In this document: piece after piece, positions 4,463-5,266 of the stretch
Layout of the letters: every line of letters begins with the position of its first letter
Numbering within the stretch: position 1 is the stretch's first letter
From: CAZEBW01 sp964510205
GTDB lineage: Bacteria > Chloroflexota > Anaerolineae > VGOG01
Reading direction: 5' to 3'
Assembly (NCBI GenBank): GCA_964510205.1
Contig: CAZEBW010000139.1
Location: 1-5,266 of the forward strand
DNA length: 5,266 nucleotides
The notes under the pieces: model-generated
Databases searched by the model: none
The model's input: only the letters and a program-made list of their open reading frames with translations
What the model was told of the DNA's origin: nothing
Made by a program: the position numbers and the translations under genes

Positions 4463-5266
4463 TTATGGCAGATACCCGAAGGGATTGCGTTGGACGCCCT
4501 GGTATCGAATCTCAAAGTGGAGATGGGGTCCCGTGGATCTGCCTGTGTTGCCCATTGAACCGATCCTCTCGCCTTTACCCACGGATTGGCCGACTTCGAC
4601 GAGGATGGTGTGGAGATGGGCGTAAAGGGTCTGGAAACCGTTGCCGTGGTCAATAACCACGTATTTGCCATAGCCGTACTCGCTCCAACCAGTCCGCACT
4701 ACATAGCCCGAGTCCGAAGCGACGATGGCTGTGCCCGTGGGCGCACCGATGTCAATGGCCTTGTGGTTGGCCCAGAATTTCTGGGTGATCGCGCCGCTGG
4801 TCGGCCAGGCGAAGCCGCCGCTGCCCTGGGCAGCTCCCACAGGGATGGAGCCAGAGTAGGCGTGTACGACACGAGGGAGGTAGGGCTTCTTGCCGCCGGG
4901 GACGATGAGCTTCTGCCCTAGGATTAGATTATAGGGGCTCTCCAGCTCGTTGTATTCACACTCTATGATGGCTGAGACCTCGACCTTGTATTGCTGAGCG
5001 ATGCTCTCTAGGGTGTCGCCCGCGACCACGGTGTGATAGACCCCATCTATCGGAAGGATAGTCAACACCTGGCCTATCTTCAGGAGATCAGGATGATCCT
5101 CCAGCCGGCCGCTGGCCCACATGATGGTGTCGGCATTGAGGTCGAACTTCTCGCCGATGCCATAGAGCGTGTCACCGGTTTGCACGGTGTAGGTGATGAT
5201 CTCTTGCCGTGGCAGATCGTCAGGTTCTTCGGTGGGTGCGGTGGTAGGGGTAGATGTGGGGGGGAG
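4463..5266 (-). CDS. LysM-LysM-M23 family metallopeptidase (5' partial)
   Basis: A secreted or surface-anchored peptidoglycan endopeptidase, likely cutting stem-peptide crosslinks. Numbering from the first codon at 5266, residues 1-22 are a Pro/Thr/Glu-rich linker (LPPTSTPTTAPTEEP), typical of a stalk after a signal or membrane anchor that would lie outside the window. Two LysM domains follow at about 24-72 (YTVQTGDTLYGIGEKF) and 77-124 (YHTVVAGDTLESIAQQY), which should bind N-acetylglucosamine-containing glycan. The M23/LytM domain spans about 150-265, with HxxxD ligands H168 and D172, YAHLH with H217, and GPHLHFE with H248 and ligand H250; the active site is complete, so this is not a degenerate EnvC/NlpD-type regulator. 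The C-terminus is intact (TAA at 4463-4465). The GTG at 5185 lies inside the first LysM and is not the start. It is the first visible gene of the three-gene minus-strand set. Confidence 0.92.
   Translation of the reverse strand, partial: LPPTSTPTTAPTEEPDDLPRQEIITYTVQTGDTLYGIGEKFDLNADTIMWASGRLEDHPDLLKIGQVLTILPIDGVYHTVVAGDTLESIAQQYKVEVSAIIECEYNELESPYNLILGQKLIVPGGKKPYLPRVVHAYSGSIPVGAAQGSGGFAWPTSGAITQKFWANHKAIDIGAPTGTAIVASDSGYVVRTGWSEYGYGKYVVIDHGNGFQTLYAHLHTILVEVGQSVGKGERIGSMGNTGRSTGPHLHFEIRYQGVQRNPFGYLP

Noticed and set aside
5183..5185. GTG as start of the LysM/M23 gene
   Set aside because: It falls inside the first LysM domain, and the frame continues open to the window edge with a Pro/Thr-rich linker, so the gene is 5' partial.

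Overview
The window is GC-rich bacterial DNA with four genes, two of them partial. Long open frames on the antisense strand of real genes, LysM/M23 and Ig-plus-discoidin proteins, and intergenic gaps filled with short-period repeats suggest a Chloroflexota-like (Anaerolineae-type) bacterium. That placement is an inference from style; the window holds no rRNA or other marker gene.

Left part (1-921, + strand): the C-terminal half of an adenine deaminase, a purine-salvage enzyme. Its authentic sequence starts abruptly at about 35-43, at the edge of a G/C-run hairpin repeat (1-41), so the catalytic half is not here. The gap at 922-1074 lies between convergent genes and holds short GGAT repeats and two or three hairpins, probably terminators or a palindromic repeat.

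Right part (1075-5266, - strand): three co-directional genes, read right to left. First is a LysM-LysM-M23 endopeptidase whose 5' end runs off the window, preceded by a Pro/Thr-rich linker. Second is a 708-residue protein with a clan-A-type glycosidase barrel, two related Ig-like domains and a discoidin/CBM32-like domain. Third is a 344-residue zinc N-acetylmuramoyl-L-alanine amidase (Amidase_2) with an N-terminal region I do not recognise. The predicted activities (cutting peptide crosslinks, cutting glycan, cutting the glycan-peptide amide bond) fit a peptidoglycan or cell-envelope remodelling set. Neither the glycosidase-like protein nor the amidase has a visible signal peptide.

The most unusual signal is in the two gaps of this trio. 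Both hold a repeat element built the same way: a block of 15-bp-pitch units next to the upstream gene's stop codon, a shared ACCAATC at the centre, then an 8-bp-pitch block of inverted sense just before the next gene's Shine-Dalgarno. The unit sequences differ (TCTACGA type versus CCCTGAT type), yet layout and orientation are the same. One element supplies the stop codon of the gene before it, and the other folds into a perfect 14-bp hairpin 7 bases from the next gene's AGGAGG.
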